Shown one piece after another: positions 14,753 to 23,616 of a DNA stretch of 64,000 bases. The notes under the pieces were generated by a model that saw only the letters and a program-made list of their open reading frames with translations, did no database searches and was not told where the DNA came from. This stretch comes from Mesorhizobium sp. CA8 (GTDB taxonomy: Bacteria; Pseudomonadota; Alphaproteobacteria; Rhizobiales; Rhizobiaceae). Made by a program: the position numbers and the translations under genes. The stretch is taken from the NCBI RefSeq assembly GCF_020164955.1, contig NZ_JAIUHG010000006.1, positions 62,001-126,000 on the forward strand. The letters run 5' to 3'. Position 1 is the first letter of the stretch, and every line of letters begins with the position of its first letter.

Positions 14753-16261
14753 TTAGCCGGGCTCCCCGCTGCTGTCGAAAACGATAGCGTGGGTTTGGCC
14801 GCTGCGCATGGTGACAAGGGCTCGCCTGAGGGTCTTGCTGTCGCTCTCAAGGTCGATGCGTTCTATCAGGTCACCAAGGAGCCCTTGCGCCGCCTTGCGG
14901 TCCTCGCGGGCCAGCCGTTCAATCTCCTCTTGGTCCGCCATAAAATCGTCTACGGCCGCCTCAGCCTCACGAAACCTCGCGTTGTTCTCACGTAGCTTTC
15001 CGAGTTCTTGGCGCTTCAATGCGATCTCACGCGAGATAGCATCAGCCTGTGTCGTCAACAGGCGGATGACATCGGCTGAGGAGGCATTGGCAACACCGTC
15101 AAGGACGTTCGCCCTCTTAGCTTCGAGGGCGGCCAAGGTGGTCTCTATGGCCTTCACGGGACCGTCAACGGCCTCCGGTTCCTGCGGTATAGGAACGGCC
15201 AAGAAGCCAATGCGGCTGACTATCTCCCGTTCGAAGTCCCCATAGTTCCAATTAGGCGCCCGGCAGTCGGTACGCTTAGACATCTTGCCGGTGCATGTGA
15301 GATAGCCGAAGGATCGACCACCACGCTTAACAGAGGTGACGGCCATTGAGGAGCCGCACTCCGAGCAATAGACCATGCGGCTGAACAGGTTCGTTGTGTT
15401 GCCCACCTGTCGACTGTGCTGTCGGGCCTTGGTCCTCTGGCGTGAGGCCAGCCATTCGCTCTCAGTGATCAGGGCAGGAAAGTAGCCCGGCACCTGCTCG
15501 CCTCGAAGGACAAGCGTCCCATAGGCCGCAGGGTTACGCAGCGTCTCGCCCACGACCATCTGAGACCACGTGCCACCTGCTGGGCTTAAGATGCCCTTGG
15601 CGTTCAGCGTCTGTGTGATTGTCAACTGGCCGAGACCCTGCTTTGCGAGATCGAACAACAGGCGAGCGTCTGAGGCCCTGGCGTTAAGCTCTTGGGTGTC
15701 GCGATCAATCCAGAAGGGAACCTTGGCGAGCTTGATGCGTCCCGCGCGCGCCTTCTCAGCCTTGCGCTTCCAGGCCTCTTGGACACGGTAAGACAGCTTG
15801 GCGCTGTACTCATGGGCGGCTTGCATGGCCATGAGGGACATCATGAGACCGGCGAAGTTGTCGTCATATCCCTCGCTGGTGTGGACGCGCTGGTCCGTCA
15901 AAGTCACCAGGGTAAGACCTGTGTCCAAGAGATCGAGGAAATAACGGATTGCCCTGGCTGGCTTAACGCGTGTGATGCGGTCGATGTTCTCGACTATGAG
16001 GACTACATCATTCGGTATCTTGCCAGACCGGACATCAGCCACGAAGGCACCAAGAGAAGCCTCCAGGTTCGCGCCTTTGAAGGCAGAGACGCCATCGTCC
16101 ACCAACTGGCGGTCGAGGTCTAGGTCTAGGCCATACTGGGAGCAGAACGCCTTGGCATTGCTGGTCTGTCGGGCAAGGCTGTCGCCCTGGGACTGCTTGC
16201 CGGAGGACCAGCGAGCATAAGAGATCGCTTGGCGTCCCTTGAGATTGTGGGGGTGAAGCAT
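14753..16261 (-). CDS. Large serine recombinase (integrase)
   Basis: A 502-residue site-specific recombinase that probably integrates and excises the island. The resolvase domain covers residues about 10-150, with catalytic Ser19 in YARWSSGKQ and the VENIDRITR segment. The Recombinase domain follows (to about 290), then a zinc ribbon with CSECG and two later cysteines (TCTGK, DCRAPN), and a coiled coil at about 385-450. This is the full set for a phage-type large serine integrase. It begins 55 bases from the right host junction, the usual place. Start ATG at 16261. Confidence 0.92.
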   Translation of the reverse strand: MLHPHNLKGRQAISYARWSSGKQSQGDSLARQTSNAKAFCSQYGLDLDLDRQLVDDGVSAFKGANLEASLGAFVADVRSGKIPNDVVLIVENIDRITRVKPARAIRYFLDLLDTGLTLVTLTDQRVHTSEGYDDNFAGLMMSLMAMQAAHEYSAKLSYRVQEAWKRKAEKARAGRIKLAKVPFWIDRDTQELNARASDARLLFDLAKQGLGQLTITQTLNAKGILSPAGGTWSQMVVGETLRNPAAYGTLVLRGEQVPGYFPALITESEWLASRQRTKARQHSRQVGNTTNLFSRMVYCSECGSSMAVTSVKRGGRSFGYLTCTGKMSKRTDCRAPNWNYGDFEREIVSRIGFLAVPIPQEPEAVDGPVKAIETTLAALEAKRANVLDGVANASSADVIRLLTTQADAISREIALKRQELGKLRENNARFREAEAAVDDFMADQEEIERLAREDRKAAQGLLGDLIERIDLESDSKTLRRALVTMRSGQTHAIVFDSSGEPG

Positions 16262-16315
16262 GGTTGACGTCTCCGGTTTTGTGCCTTGGAGACGCCGAGG
16301 TACCAGTCTGCAGAG

Positions 16316-16657
16316 TTACTGTCTAGTCCAGGTCTGGCTCTTGCAGATCAGGCCACCGAGCACGCAGCCGCTCATCTTGAGCGTTGTGCCTGTAAGGGTC
16401 GCCTTGCCGGAATAGGTCTTGTCGTTCGCCGGGTCGGTGATGTTGCCGGCATATTTGTTGTCGCCGGTCGCCTTTAGCGAGCCGATCGTCTTGCCAGCAT
16501 ATTTGCCGGTCTTGAGCGTGATGGAGAAAGAGCCGCCGCCGCCGATCGTCGCCGTCTCGCCGGACTGCGTCTTCCAACTGCCTTCGATCGGGTCGGCGCA
16601 CGCGGCACCCGCCATGATCAAGGTGGCCGCCAGGGCCAGGTTCATCTTTCGAAACAT
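16316..16657 (-). CDS. DUF2147 family exported protein
   Basis: A 113-residue protein with a cleavable signal peptide (MFRKMNLALAATLIMAGAACA) and a small beta-rich DUF2147-type domain: EGSWKTQSGETATIGGGGSF ... SGKATLTGTTLKMSGCVLGGLICKSQTWTR. A GGGAGG precedes the ATG at 16657. The island begins just beyond its stop, so insertion spared the coding sequence but removed the terminator now found at 2451-2481. The last residue (Gln) may itself derive from the island. Confidence 0.8.
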   Translation of the reverse strand: MFRKMNLALAATLIMAGAACADPIEGSWKTQSGETATIGGGGSFSITLKTGKYAGKTIGSLKATGDNKYAGNITDPANDKTYSGKATLTGTTLKMSGCVLGGLICKSQTWTRQ

Positions 16658-17089
16658 CTTGTCCTCCCAATGGATTGCGGTGATTTCGATCCGCCCATCT
16701 GCCCCTTACGCTAACGGAAGCTAATCCAGCTCCCGCCAAAACAAAAGCGGTGCCGCCAGGTAAGCTTGGAAGGATTCTCGACGCCCCGACGGCTGGAAAT
16801 AAACGCGGCCGGAAAAACGCTTCGGTTTCCGTGGTTAGCGAAGTCTTGATTCCGCTTGCGGCAATTTTCATCGAATTTGATGCAAAATGGCGGAAACGCT
16901 GGATTCCCATGCTTAACGGTTTTTCGCGTTTACCTCTTGTTTTAGCTTTGTTTTCCTCAAATTAAGCAAGTCATTTAACGACGGATTCAAGGCCAGCCGT
17001 CATCCTCGAAAGCATCGAAAGAGCGGCCCGCCCCGAGGGGACACCGGGGGAAAAGGAGGCAGCTCTCGGGAGCCAGACAGGGGATTGAA
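16658..17089. other. Non-coding gap between divergent genes
   Basis: 432 bases between the DUF2147 start and the Sel1-like gene. It holds the promoter region for DUF2147, an AT-rich stretch (16900-16980) and a GC-rich leader with GGGGGAAAAGGAGG before the Sel1-like gene. No convincing gene is seen; short frames here have no ribosome-binding site or recognisable content. Confidence 0.5.
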
Positions 17090-17356
17090 ATGGCACGTTT
17101 TGAAATGCTTGAAGACGGCTTCGGCGCCATGGGGGCAACTGCCCAGGCCGACATTCTTCTCGAACTGGGCATGATGTATGCGACCGGCCGCGATTGCGAG
17201 ACCGACGTCGTTGCCGCCCACAAATGGTTCAATATCGCCGCGATCAAGGGTTCTGTCCGCGCCGCCGAGCTGCGCTCGGAACTATCGGTCACCATGTCGA
17301 AGGTCGAGATCGCCACGGCGCTGCGCGAAGCCCGCGAATGGATGACGATGCACTGA
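17090..17356 (+). CDS. Sel1-repeat-like small protein
   Basis: An 88-residue protein carrying about one and a half Sel1-type helical repeats: ADILLELGMMYATGRDCETDVVAAHKWFNIAAIKGSVRAAELR. The LGxMYxxG...AxxWFxxAAxxGxxxA pattern is the Sel1 signature, usually a protein-protein contact surface. The ATG at 17090 has AGGGGA before it. It stands alone, followed by a plus-strand terminator. A one-domain scaffold or regulator is likely; partners are unknown. Confidence 0.75.
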   Translation: MARFEMLEDGFGAMGATAQADILLELGMMYATGRDCETDVVAAHKWFNIAAIKGSVRAAELRSELSVTMSKVEIATALREAREWMTMH

Positions 17357-17719
17357 TCCTGCGGGCAGCGCCTGAAAGTTCGGGAGGACAAGGCCGCGAT
17401 AGACGGCCGGATGACAAGATCAAGAACGCGGCAGGTCAACGAACCGCAGCCGTGCGACAAAACAGGGAAGCGAGCGGGTTTCAGGCGCGGGGCGTCTGGG
17501 GAGCTCGACTGCAAAAGCCGTGACCGACCGAAACAAGGCCGGCACGGCTTTTTGCATTAGGCATGGTAATCATGCGCGTGGCCCAAGCAATCCCAGCCGA
17601 AATGAACCAAAACCTTCCGAATTGTCCTCTCGACAGTTTCCGCGAAGGGTGAAATTGTCCCGGCTCTGTGGAAGAAGCGCGGTCATGCCGCCGCGCTCAA
17701 GTGGAGGAGTTCTTATATC
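17357..17719. other. Non-coding gap with terminator
   Basis: 363 bases between the Sel1-like gene and the binding-protein gene. Bases 17513-17553 are a plus-strand terminator; the 150 bases before it fold into several GC-rich hairpins and could be a long 3' untranslated region or a small RNA, which the sequence alone cannot decide. The last 100 bases carry the promoter and GGAGGAG site of the next gene. Confidence 0.45.
17513..17553 (+). terminator. Rho-independent terminator
   Basis: 10-bp arms AAAAGCCGTG at 17513-17522 and CACGGCTTTT at 17543-17552 with a T-run to 17553. It ends the transcript that includes the Sel1-like gene or a small RNA after it. Confidence 0.75.
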
Positions 17720-18841
17720 ATGAAAAAATTGGGTATTTTGAGCGCTGCCGTATTTGGCCTGATGATGAGCGCTCCGGTTGCCCTCGCCGACGACATCACC
17801 ATTTCGGTGGTCGGCCCGATGACCGGTCAGCTCGCCACCATCGGTGACCAGTTCAAGCAGGGTGCGCAGGCTGCGGCCGACGCCATCAATGCCGCCGGCG
17901 GCGTCAACGGCTCGAAGATCAAGCTCGACATCGAGGACGACCAGTGCGATCCGAAGCAGGCGGTTTCGGTGGCCAACCGCATCGTCGCCAACGGCGTCAA
18001 GTTCGTCGACGGCCATGCCTGCTCGGGCTCGAGCATTCCGGCCTCGGCCGTTTATGCCGAAGCCGGCACGCTGATGATGAGCCCCGCCTCGTCCAACCCG
18101 GTGCTGACCGACGCCGCAGCCAAGGCCGGCTGGCCGACCATCATGCGCCTTTACACGCGTGACGATGCGCAGGGCGCCTTCATCGGTCCGTGGATCGCCA
18201 AGAAATATGCCGGCAAGAACGTCGTGATCCTGCACGACAAGAGCGCCTACGGCCAAGGCGTTGCCGACGCCGTGAAGGCGACGATGAATGCCGGCGGCCT
18301 CAAGGAGGTCGACTATGAAGGCATCAATGCCGGCGAGAAGGATTATTCGGCCCTCGTCACCAAGCTGAAGGGGCTCAAGGCCGACGTCGTCTATTTCGGC
18401 GGCTATCACCCCGAGGCGGGCCTCATCCTGAGGCAGGCGGCCGAGCAGAACGTCAAGTTCCAGCTGATCATGCCGGACTCGATCGCTTCGCCGGAATTCT
18501 GGCAGGTCGCCGGCCCGGCCGGTGAAGGCACCCTGTTCGTGTTTCCGTCTGACCCGCAGGCCAAGCCCGAAGCGAAGGACGCCGTCGCCAAGATCAAGGC
18601 CGGCGGCTTCACGCCTGAAGGCTTCACGCTGTTCTCCTATGCCGTGATTCAGGCTGTGGCCGAAGGCGTCAAGCGCGCCGGCACCGACGATCCGGCCAAG
18701 GTCGCCGAGGCGCTCAAGGACGGCAAGCCGATCAGCACCGTGGTCGGCGACGTCGTCTTCGACGAGAAGGGCGACCTGAAGAACGCCAGCTACGACATCA
18801 ACCAGTGGCACGACGGCAAATACGCACCGATCAAGCCGTAA
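17720..18841 (+). CDS. Branched-chain amino acid ABC transporter substrate-binding protein
   Basis: A 373-residue periplasmic binding protein of the LivJ/LivK type (Peripla_BP_6). It has a cleaved signal peptide (MKKLGILSAAVFGLMMSAPVALA), the typical N-terminus DDITISVVGPMTGQLATIGDQFKQGAQAAADAINAAGG, and the GHACSGSSIPASAVYAE ligand-site segment. It should capture leucine, isoleucine, valine or a related amino acid for a LivHMGF-type permease encoded elsewhere. A GGAGGAG precedes the ATG. A terminator follows at once, so it is monocistronic. A leucine-degradation operon is next to it, though the genes converge. Confidence 0.93.
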   Translation: MKKLGILSAAVFGLMMSAPVALADDITISVVGPMTGQLATIGDQFKQGAQAAADAINAAGGVNGSKIKLDIEDDQCDPKQAVSVANRIVANGVKFVDGHACSGSSIPASAVYAEAGTLMMSPASSNPVLTDAAAKAGWPTIMRLYTRDDAQGAFIGPWIAKKYAGKNVVILHDKSAYGQGVADAVKATMNAGGLKEVDYEGINAGEKDYSALVTKLKGLKADVVYFGGYHPEAGLILRQAAEQNVKFQLIMPDSIASPEFWQVAGPAGEGTLFVFPSDPQAKPEAKDAVAKIKAGGFTPEGFTLFSYAVIQAVAEGVKRAGTDDPAKVAEALKDGKPISTVVGDVVFDEKGDLKNASYDINQWHDGKYAPIKP

Positions 18842-18860
18842 GCCGGTTCTGCAAGCGAGG

Positions 18861-18888
18861 AAATGGCCGGGCTCGCCCCGGCCATTTT
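18861..18888. terminator. Terminator after the binding-protein gene
   Basis: 11-bp arms at 18861-18871 and 18877-18887 with a five-base loop and a TTTT end. It lies between two converging genes and could serve both strands. Confidence 0.75.
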
Positions 18889-18966
18889 CGTTTAGCTTTG
18901 CTCGTCAAGCGAAGTTGGCGCTGTGCCGCCCACACCAGCAGTTTGGCCCCAAGGTGACCTGGCGTC

Positions 18967-20928
18967 TCAGCCCTGCACGTCCTCGAAACGCACCAGCACC
19001 GTGCCGTCGCTGACCTGCGCGCCTTCGGCCGCGATCTCGGCGATCACGCCGTCATGCGGGGCTGCGATCGTGTGCTCCATCTTCATCGCCTCGAGGATCA
19101 GAAGCGGCTGCCCTTTGATCACCGCATCGCCTGCCGCGGCCCGCACCAGCTTGACCAGCCCGGGCATCGGCGCGCGCAGACTGCCTGCGGCGGCTCCCGC
19201 CTCGTCGGCCTTGGCCAGCGGATCCGGAACCGTGAACGTATAGCCGATCGCGCCTTCGAAAACGGTGACATGGCCGGGCCAGCGGGCGGCATGCGGCATG
19301 GTCCTCAGATCATGCGTGTTCACGGCGTCATGCGGCGCCTCCAGCGCCACCTGGAAGCGACCATCCGGCCGTGCCGAAACCCTGGCCAGGATCTTCTCCT
19401 CACCATGACGCAGGCGGATGCGGCGCACGAGCGTGTGGAAATGCGCATAGCCTGAAAGCGTGGACCATGGATCGGCGGCGGGACCGGCCGCGCCGGCATC
19501 CGTTGCGGCAAGCGCCGCGGCTGCGATCGTCTCGTCGCTCGGCGCGGGAATGGCGGTGAGCGCCTCCTGGTGCCGGCCGATCAACCCGGTATCGACATCG
19601 CCGGCCGCGAAATCGGCGTCGGAAGCGAGCGCCGCCAGGAAGGCGGTGTTGACGGTCGAGCCGGCCACTTCGGTCCGCGCCAGCATCTCGCGCAGGGCAT
19701 TGAGTGCCGAGGCCCTGTCCTTGGCGTGCACGACCAGCTTGGCGATCATCGGATCGTAGAAAGGCGAGATCGCATCGCCGGCGCGTACGCCGGTCTCGAT
19801 GCGCATCGCGGCGTTTTCCGGCGCCGCGTCGGGGAATTTGAGATGATGCAGGGTGCCGGTCGCCGGCAGGAAGCCTTTCGCGGCGTCCTCGGCATAGAGG
19901 CGCGCCTCGAAAGCGTGGCCCGATAGAGTGATTTCATCTTGCGTCTTAGGGAGCTTTTCGCCGGACGCGACGCGCAACTGCCATTCGACAAGATCGACGC
20001 CGGTGATCATCTCGGTGACCGGGTGCTCGACCTGCAGCCGCGTGTTCATCTCCATGAACCAAAAGCGGTCGGCCTTGAGCCCCTGGGAGGCATCGACGAT
20101 GAACTCGATCGTGCCGGCGCCCGAATAATTGATCGCCTTGGCGGCCTTCACGGCCGCCTCCGTCATCGCCTTGCGCAGCGCAGGCGTCATGCCGGGGGCG
20201 GGCGCCTCCTCGATCACCTTCTGGTGGCGGCGTTGCGCCGAGCAGTCGCGTTCGAAAAGATGGACCGCATTGCCGAAATTGTCGCCGAACACCTGCACTT
20301 CGATATGGCGCGGCTTGTCGACATATTTTTCCACCAGCACGCGATCGTCGCCGAACGCCGCTTTCGCTTCGCGCCGCGCGCCTGACAGCGCTTCGGAGAA
20401 ATCGTCTGGGTGGTCGACGCGACGCATGCCCTTGCCGCCGCCGCCGGCGCGCGCCTTGATCAGAACGGGATAGCCGATCTCGCGCGCCTTGGAGGCAAGA
20501 AGCACGATTTCCTGCGCTTCGCCGTGATAGCCGGGCACCACCGGCACGCCGGCCTTTTCCATCAGCCGCTTGGCGGCGTCCTTCAATCCCATGACCCGGA
20601 TCGAGGCGGCGGACGGACCGATGAAGACAAGGCCTGCCGCCGCCACCTGGTCGACGAAGTCGGGGTTTTCCGACAGGAAGCCGTAGCCGGGATGGATGGC
20701 CTCGGCGCCGGTGGCGAGCGCCGCCGTCACGATCCCGTCACCGCGCAGATAGCTTTCGCCGACGGGCGAGGGACCGATATGCACCGCCTCGTCGGCCATC
20801 TCGAGATGGAGCGCGCAAGCATCCGCGTCGGAATAGACGGCGACCGTGCGCACACCGAGCCTGCGGGCGGTGCGGATGACGCGGCAGGCGATCTCGCCGC
20901 GATTGGCGATCAGGATCTTGCCGAACAT
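18967..20928 (-). CDS. mccA: Methylcrotonyl-CoA carboxylase, biotin-containing alpha subunit
   Basis: A 653-residue biotin carboxylase plus biotin-carrier protein. It charges biotin with CO2 for the beta subunit, converting 3-methylcrotonyl-CoA to 3-methylglutaconyl-CoA in leucine breakdown. The biotin carboxylase N-domain starts FGKILIANRGEIACRVIRTARRLG; the ATP-grasp part has GGGGKGMR near residue 166; the C-terminus has the biotinyl domain with AMKM around residue 613. The start at 20928 has GGGAGG before it; the longer frame from 20958 adds an unlikely N-terminus. It is the last gene of the operon beginning with ivd. An acyl-CoA carboxylase of other specificity is possible, but ivd makes methylcrotonyl-CoA most likely. 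Confidence 0.92.
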   Translation of the reverse strand: MFGKILIANRGEIACRVIRTARRLGVRTVAVYSDADACALHLEMADEAVHIGPSPVGESYLRGDGIVTAALATGAEAIHPGYGFLSENPDFVDQVAAAGLVFIGPSAASIRVMGLKDAAKRLMEKAGVPVVPGYHGEAQEIVLLASKAREIGYPVLIKARAGGGGKGMRRVDHPDDFSEALSGARREAKAAFGDDRVLVEKYVDKPRHIEVQVFGDNFGNAVHLFERDCSAQRRHQKVIEEAPAPGMTPALRKAMTEAAVKAAKAINYSGAGTIEFIVDASQGLKADRFWFMEMNTRLQVEHPVTEMITGVDLVEWQLRVASGEKLPKTQDEITLSGHAFEARLYAEDAAKGFLPATGTLHHLKFPDAAPENAAMRIETGVRAGDAISPFYDPMIAKLVVHAKDRASALNALREMLARTEVAGSTVNTAFLAALASDADFAAGDVDTGLIGRHQEALTAIPAPSDETIAAAALAATDAGAAGPAADPWSTLSGYAHFHTLVRRIRLRHGEEKILARVSARPDGRFQVALEAPHDAVNTHDLRTMPHAARWPGHVTVFEGAIGYTFTVPDPLAKADEAGAAAGSLRAPMPGLVKLVRAAAGDAVIKGQPLLILEAMKMEHTIAAPHDGVIAEIAAEGAQVSDGTVLVRFEDVQG

Positions 20929-20977
20929 GGAGCCTCCCGGTTTTGCTTCGGGCGGCACCAGTCCTGCAGGCGCCGGC

Positions 20978-21355
20978 CTATTTCGAAGCGGCGATGGCGC
21001 AGCCGCCGCTCGCGGTTCTGACCTTCCACTTTTTCAGGCCGTACTGGCAGTTGCGCAAGGCGATCTCTTCCGCCGCCTTCTGGGTCGGCGCGTTGAGTTT
21101 CGCGCCGCAGATGATATAAAGATCGACGACGCGCGAATAGAAGGTCGTCGCGTAGGCCGAATGCCCGCTCGCCGCTTTGAAGGCGAGATAGGCTTTGTAG
21201 CAGGCTTCCTTTGGATCCAGCGATAAATTCGGAGCAAACCGTTTGTCGCCGATCTTGCCCGCCAACGATTCTGCCGCCACGGCAGCAGGTACCGCAAATA
21301 TTAGAAGTCCGAAAAGTATCCAGGCAATCGACTTGCCGCAATATTTCAAGGTCAT
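20978..21355 (-). CDS. Small secreted protein within the leucine operon
   Basis: A 125-residue protein from the ATG at 21355 (an upstream in-frame start at 21379 would add eight residues). It has a signal peptide (CGKSIAWILFGLLIFAVPAAVAAES) and a mature domain with four cysteines (EACYKAY, IICGAK, RNCQYG, GGCAIAASK), suggesting two disulfides. The spacing resembles small periplasmic Cys-rich proteins of rhizobia, but no named family is recognised. It sits between the macrodomain gene and mccA on the same strand; a role in leucine metabolism is doubtful. Confidence 0.65.
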   Translation of the reverse strand: MTLKYCGKSIAWILFGLLIFAVPAAVAAESLAGKIGDKRFAPNLSLDPKEACYKAYLAFKAASGHSAYATTFYSRVVDLYIICGAKLNAPTQKAAEEIALRNCQYGLKKWKVRTASGGCAIAASK

Positions 21356-21474
21356 TTTTACCCAACCCCATTTGCCCAATGCAAGTCGAGGAATAACGAA
21401 TATCTTTCGCCTGCGCCAGCGGGCGTCTGGGAATTCGCATTTGCCTGCATTGAGGAATCGGTTGGCTCATAAGC

Positions 21475-22005
21475 TCAGCCTTCACCTGTATCAGCAACGG
21501 TCCGCCGGTAAATCTCCGCCGTCTGCTCATCGAAGCAGCAGAAAGTAATGACATCCGGCATCGCGTTTTCCCGCAGGAAGGCGCTTACGGTGCCGACGGC
21601 GATCTCCGTAGCCTGGTCTTTCGGATAGCCGTAAATACCGGTCGAGATCGCCGGAAATGCCACCGTCCGGCAGTCTTGGTCACGCGCGATTTCGAGCGAA
21701 CGCCGGTAACAGGAGGCGAGCAGCTCGGCTTCGCCCTTGCCGCCGCCTTGCCAGACCGGCCCGACCGTGTGGATGACGTAAAGCGCCGGCAGGCGATAGG
21801 CTTTGGTCAGCTTGGCGTCGCCGGTCTTGCAGCCGTGAAGCGTGCGGCATTCGGCGACCAGCTCCGGCCCGGCCGCGCGATGAATGGCGCCATCCACGCC
21901 GCCTCCTCCGAGCAGCGAGGAATTGGCGGCATTGACGATGGCGTCGACCGCGAGCTTGGTGATATCGCCGGTGTGGATGCGGATTCTGTCGCTGAGGGCA
22001 CCCAT
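21475..22005 (-). CDS. Macrodomain protein, probable O-acetyl-ADP-ribose deacetylase
   Basis: A 176-residue YmdB-like macrodomain, which hydrolyses O-acetyl-ADP-ribose and may remove ADP-ribose from proteins. Hallmarks: [34 protein letters not shown] is represented by its parts [14 protein letters not shown] and [11 protein letters not shown], followed by HTVGPVW and [12 protein letters not shown]. The ATG at 22005 lies directly after the mccB stop (22008-22010); a GTG at 22011 is the alternative. It is translated as part of the ivd-mccB-mccA transcript, an unusual insertion between the two carboxylase subunit genes. Confidence 0.9.
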   Translation of the reverse strand: MGALSDRIRIHTGDITKLAVDAIVNAANSSLLGGGGVDGAIHRAAGPELVAECRTLHGCKTGDAKLTKAYRLPALYVIHTVGPVWQGGGKGEAELLASCYRRSLEIARDQDCRTVAFPAISTGIYGYPKDQATEIAVGTVSAFLRENAMPDVITFCCFDEQTAEIYRRTVADTGEG

Positions 22006-22007
22006 CG

Positions 22008-23615
22008 TCACATCCTGAACACGCCGAATTTCGTCTCCTCAATCCCGGCATTAAGCGCGGCAGAGAGGCTGAGCGCCAGCACGTCGCGGGTTTTGGCCGG
22101 ATCGATGATGCCGTCGTCCCAGAGCCGCGCAGATGAATAGAGCGGGTGGCCCTCATGCTCGTATTTCATCAGGATCGGCTTCCTGAACTTCGCCTCCTCC
22201 TCGGCGCTCCATTCACCGCCCTTGCGCTCGATGCCTTCGCGTTTGACCATGGCAAGCACGGTGGCCGCCTGCTCTCCGCCCATCACCGAGATGCGCGCGT
22301 TGGGCCACATCCACAGGAAGCGGGGTGAATAGGCGCGGCCGCACATGCCGTAATTGCCGGCGCCGAACGAGCCGCCGATGATCACCGTGAGCTTCGGCAC
22401 CTTCGCGGTGGCGACCGCCATCACCAGCTTGGCGCCGTCCTTGGCGATGCCGCCGGCCTCGTATTTTCGCCCGACCATGAAGCCGGTGATGTTCTGCAGG
22501 AAGATCAGCGGAATGCCGCGCTGGCAGCAGAGCTCGATAAAATGAGCGCCCTTGAGCGCGCTTTCGGAAAACAGCACGCCGTTGTTGCCAATGATGCCGA
22601 CCGGCATGCCGTGCAGATGGGCAAAGCCGGTGACCAACGTCGTGCCGTAGTTCTGCTTGAACTCGTCGAACTCCGAACCGTCGACGAGCCGCGCAATCAC
22701 CTCGCGCACGTCATAGGGCTGGCGCAGATCCGTCGGCACGATGCCGTAGAGTTCGGCCGGATCGTAAAGCGGTTGAATCGGCTTCTGCAAATTCAGGCTT
22801 AGGGCCTTGTTCCGATTCAGGTTCCGGACGATGCGCCGGCAAATGGCCAAGGCGTGCTCGTCGTCCATGGCGTAGTGGTCGGCGACGCCGGAAAGCCTGG
22901 TGTGCACATCGGCGCCGCCGAGCTCCTCGGCGCTGACATCCTCGCCGGTCGCGGCCTTCACCAGCGGCGGGCCGCCGAGAAAAATGGTCGCCTGGTTGCG
23001 CACCATGATCGTCTCGTCCGACATCGCCGGCACATAGGCGCCGCCCGCCGTGCAGGAACCCATCACGCAGGCGATCTGCGGGATGCCGGCCGCCGACATG
23101 TTGGCCTGGTTATAGAAGATGCGGCCGAAATGCTCGCGGTCGGGGAAGACCTCGTCCTGGTTCGGCAGATTGGCGCCGCCGCTGTCGACCAGATAGACGC
23201 AGGGCAAATTGTTCTGCAGCGCGATCTCCTGCGCCCTGAGATGCTTCTTCACCGTCAACGGATAATAGGTGCCGCCCTTCACAGTGGCGTCGTTGACGAC
23301 GACCATCACTTCCGTGCCCTCGACGCGCCCGACGCCGGTGATGATGCCAGCCGACGCAATGTCCTCGCCATACATCGACCACGCCGCGAACTGGCCGACC
23401 TCGAGGAAGGGCGAGCCGGCGTCGAGCAACTGCGCCAACCGCTCGCGCGGCAAAAGCTTGCCGCGTGAGACGTGCCGTTCGCGCGCCTCATCGGAGCCGC
23501 CACGCTCGACGCTTGCAGCCTTCTCGGCGATGTCGGCGACCAGCGCGCGCATGCGCTCGGCATTGGCGCGGAAGGTTTCGGAGGAGGAGGATATCTGGGT
23601 TTGCAGTGTGGCCAC
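22008..23615 (-). CDS. mccB: Methylcrotonyl-CoA carboxylase, carboxyltransferase beta subunit
   Basis: A 535-residue carboxyltransferase with N- and C-terminal crotonase-like halves. Visible segments: [76 protein letters not shown], all typical of MccB/LiuB. It transfers CO2 from biotin on the alpha subunit to methylcrotonyl-CoA. A GTG start at 23615 with GGAGGGGG upstream lies one base after the ivd stop, so the two are tightly coupled. Confidence 0.95.
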   Translation of the reverse strand: MATLQTQISSSSETFRANAERMRALVADIAEKAASVERGGSDEARERHVSRGKLLPRERLAQLLDAGSPFLEVGQFAAWSMYGEDIASAGIITGVGRVEGTEVMVVVNDATVKGGTYYPLTVKKHLRAQEIALQNNLPCVYLVDSGGANLPNQDEVFPDREHFGRIFYNQANMSAAGIPQIACVMGSCTAGGAYVPAMSDETIMVRNQATIFLGGPPLVKAATGEDVSAEELGGADVHTRLSGVADHYAMDDEHALAICRRIVRNLNRNKALSLNLQKPIQPLYDPAELYGIVPTDLRQPYDVREVIARLVDGSEFDEFKQNYGTTLVTGFAHLHGMPVGIIGNNGVLFSESALKGAHFIELCCQRGIPLIFLQNITGFMVGRKYEAGGIAKDGAKLVMAVATAKVPKLTVIIGGSFGAGNYGMCGRAYSPRFLWMWPNARISVMGGEQAATVLAMVKREGIERKGGEWSAEEEAKFRKPILMKYEHEGHPLYSSARLWDDGIIDPAKTRDVLALSLSAALNAGIEETKFGVFRM

Positions 23616-23616
23616 G

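Larger units (their letters stand above)
2575..16330. mobile_element. Integrated island with serine recombinase, phage-type genes and defence cargo
   Basis: About 13.7 kb between a host terminator (2451-2481) and a host DUF2147 gene (ends 16316). The large serine recombinase at the right end reads inward from the junction. The contents (ParB-like, T7 gp14-like, scaffold-like, tiny phage-type genes, CBASS, HEPN-like operon, SRAP) are accessory, and bases 3.8-9.8 kb are visibly AT-richer than the flanks. No capsid, portal, terminase, tail or lysis gene is recognised. Both boundaries are approximate: the candidate att similarity (2575-2602 and 16327-16352) is imperfect. Confidence 0.7.

Noticed and set aside
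17357..17512. RNase P or other housekeeping RNA before the terminator at 17513
   Set aside because: The conserved RNase P core sequences are absent; only a generic GC-rich hairpin region is seen.
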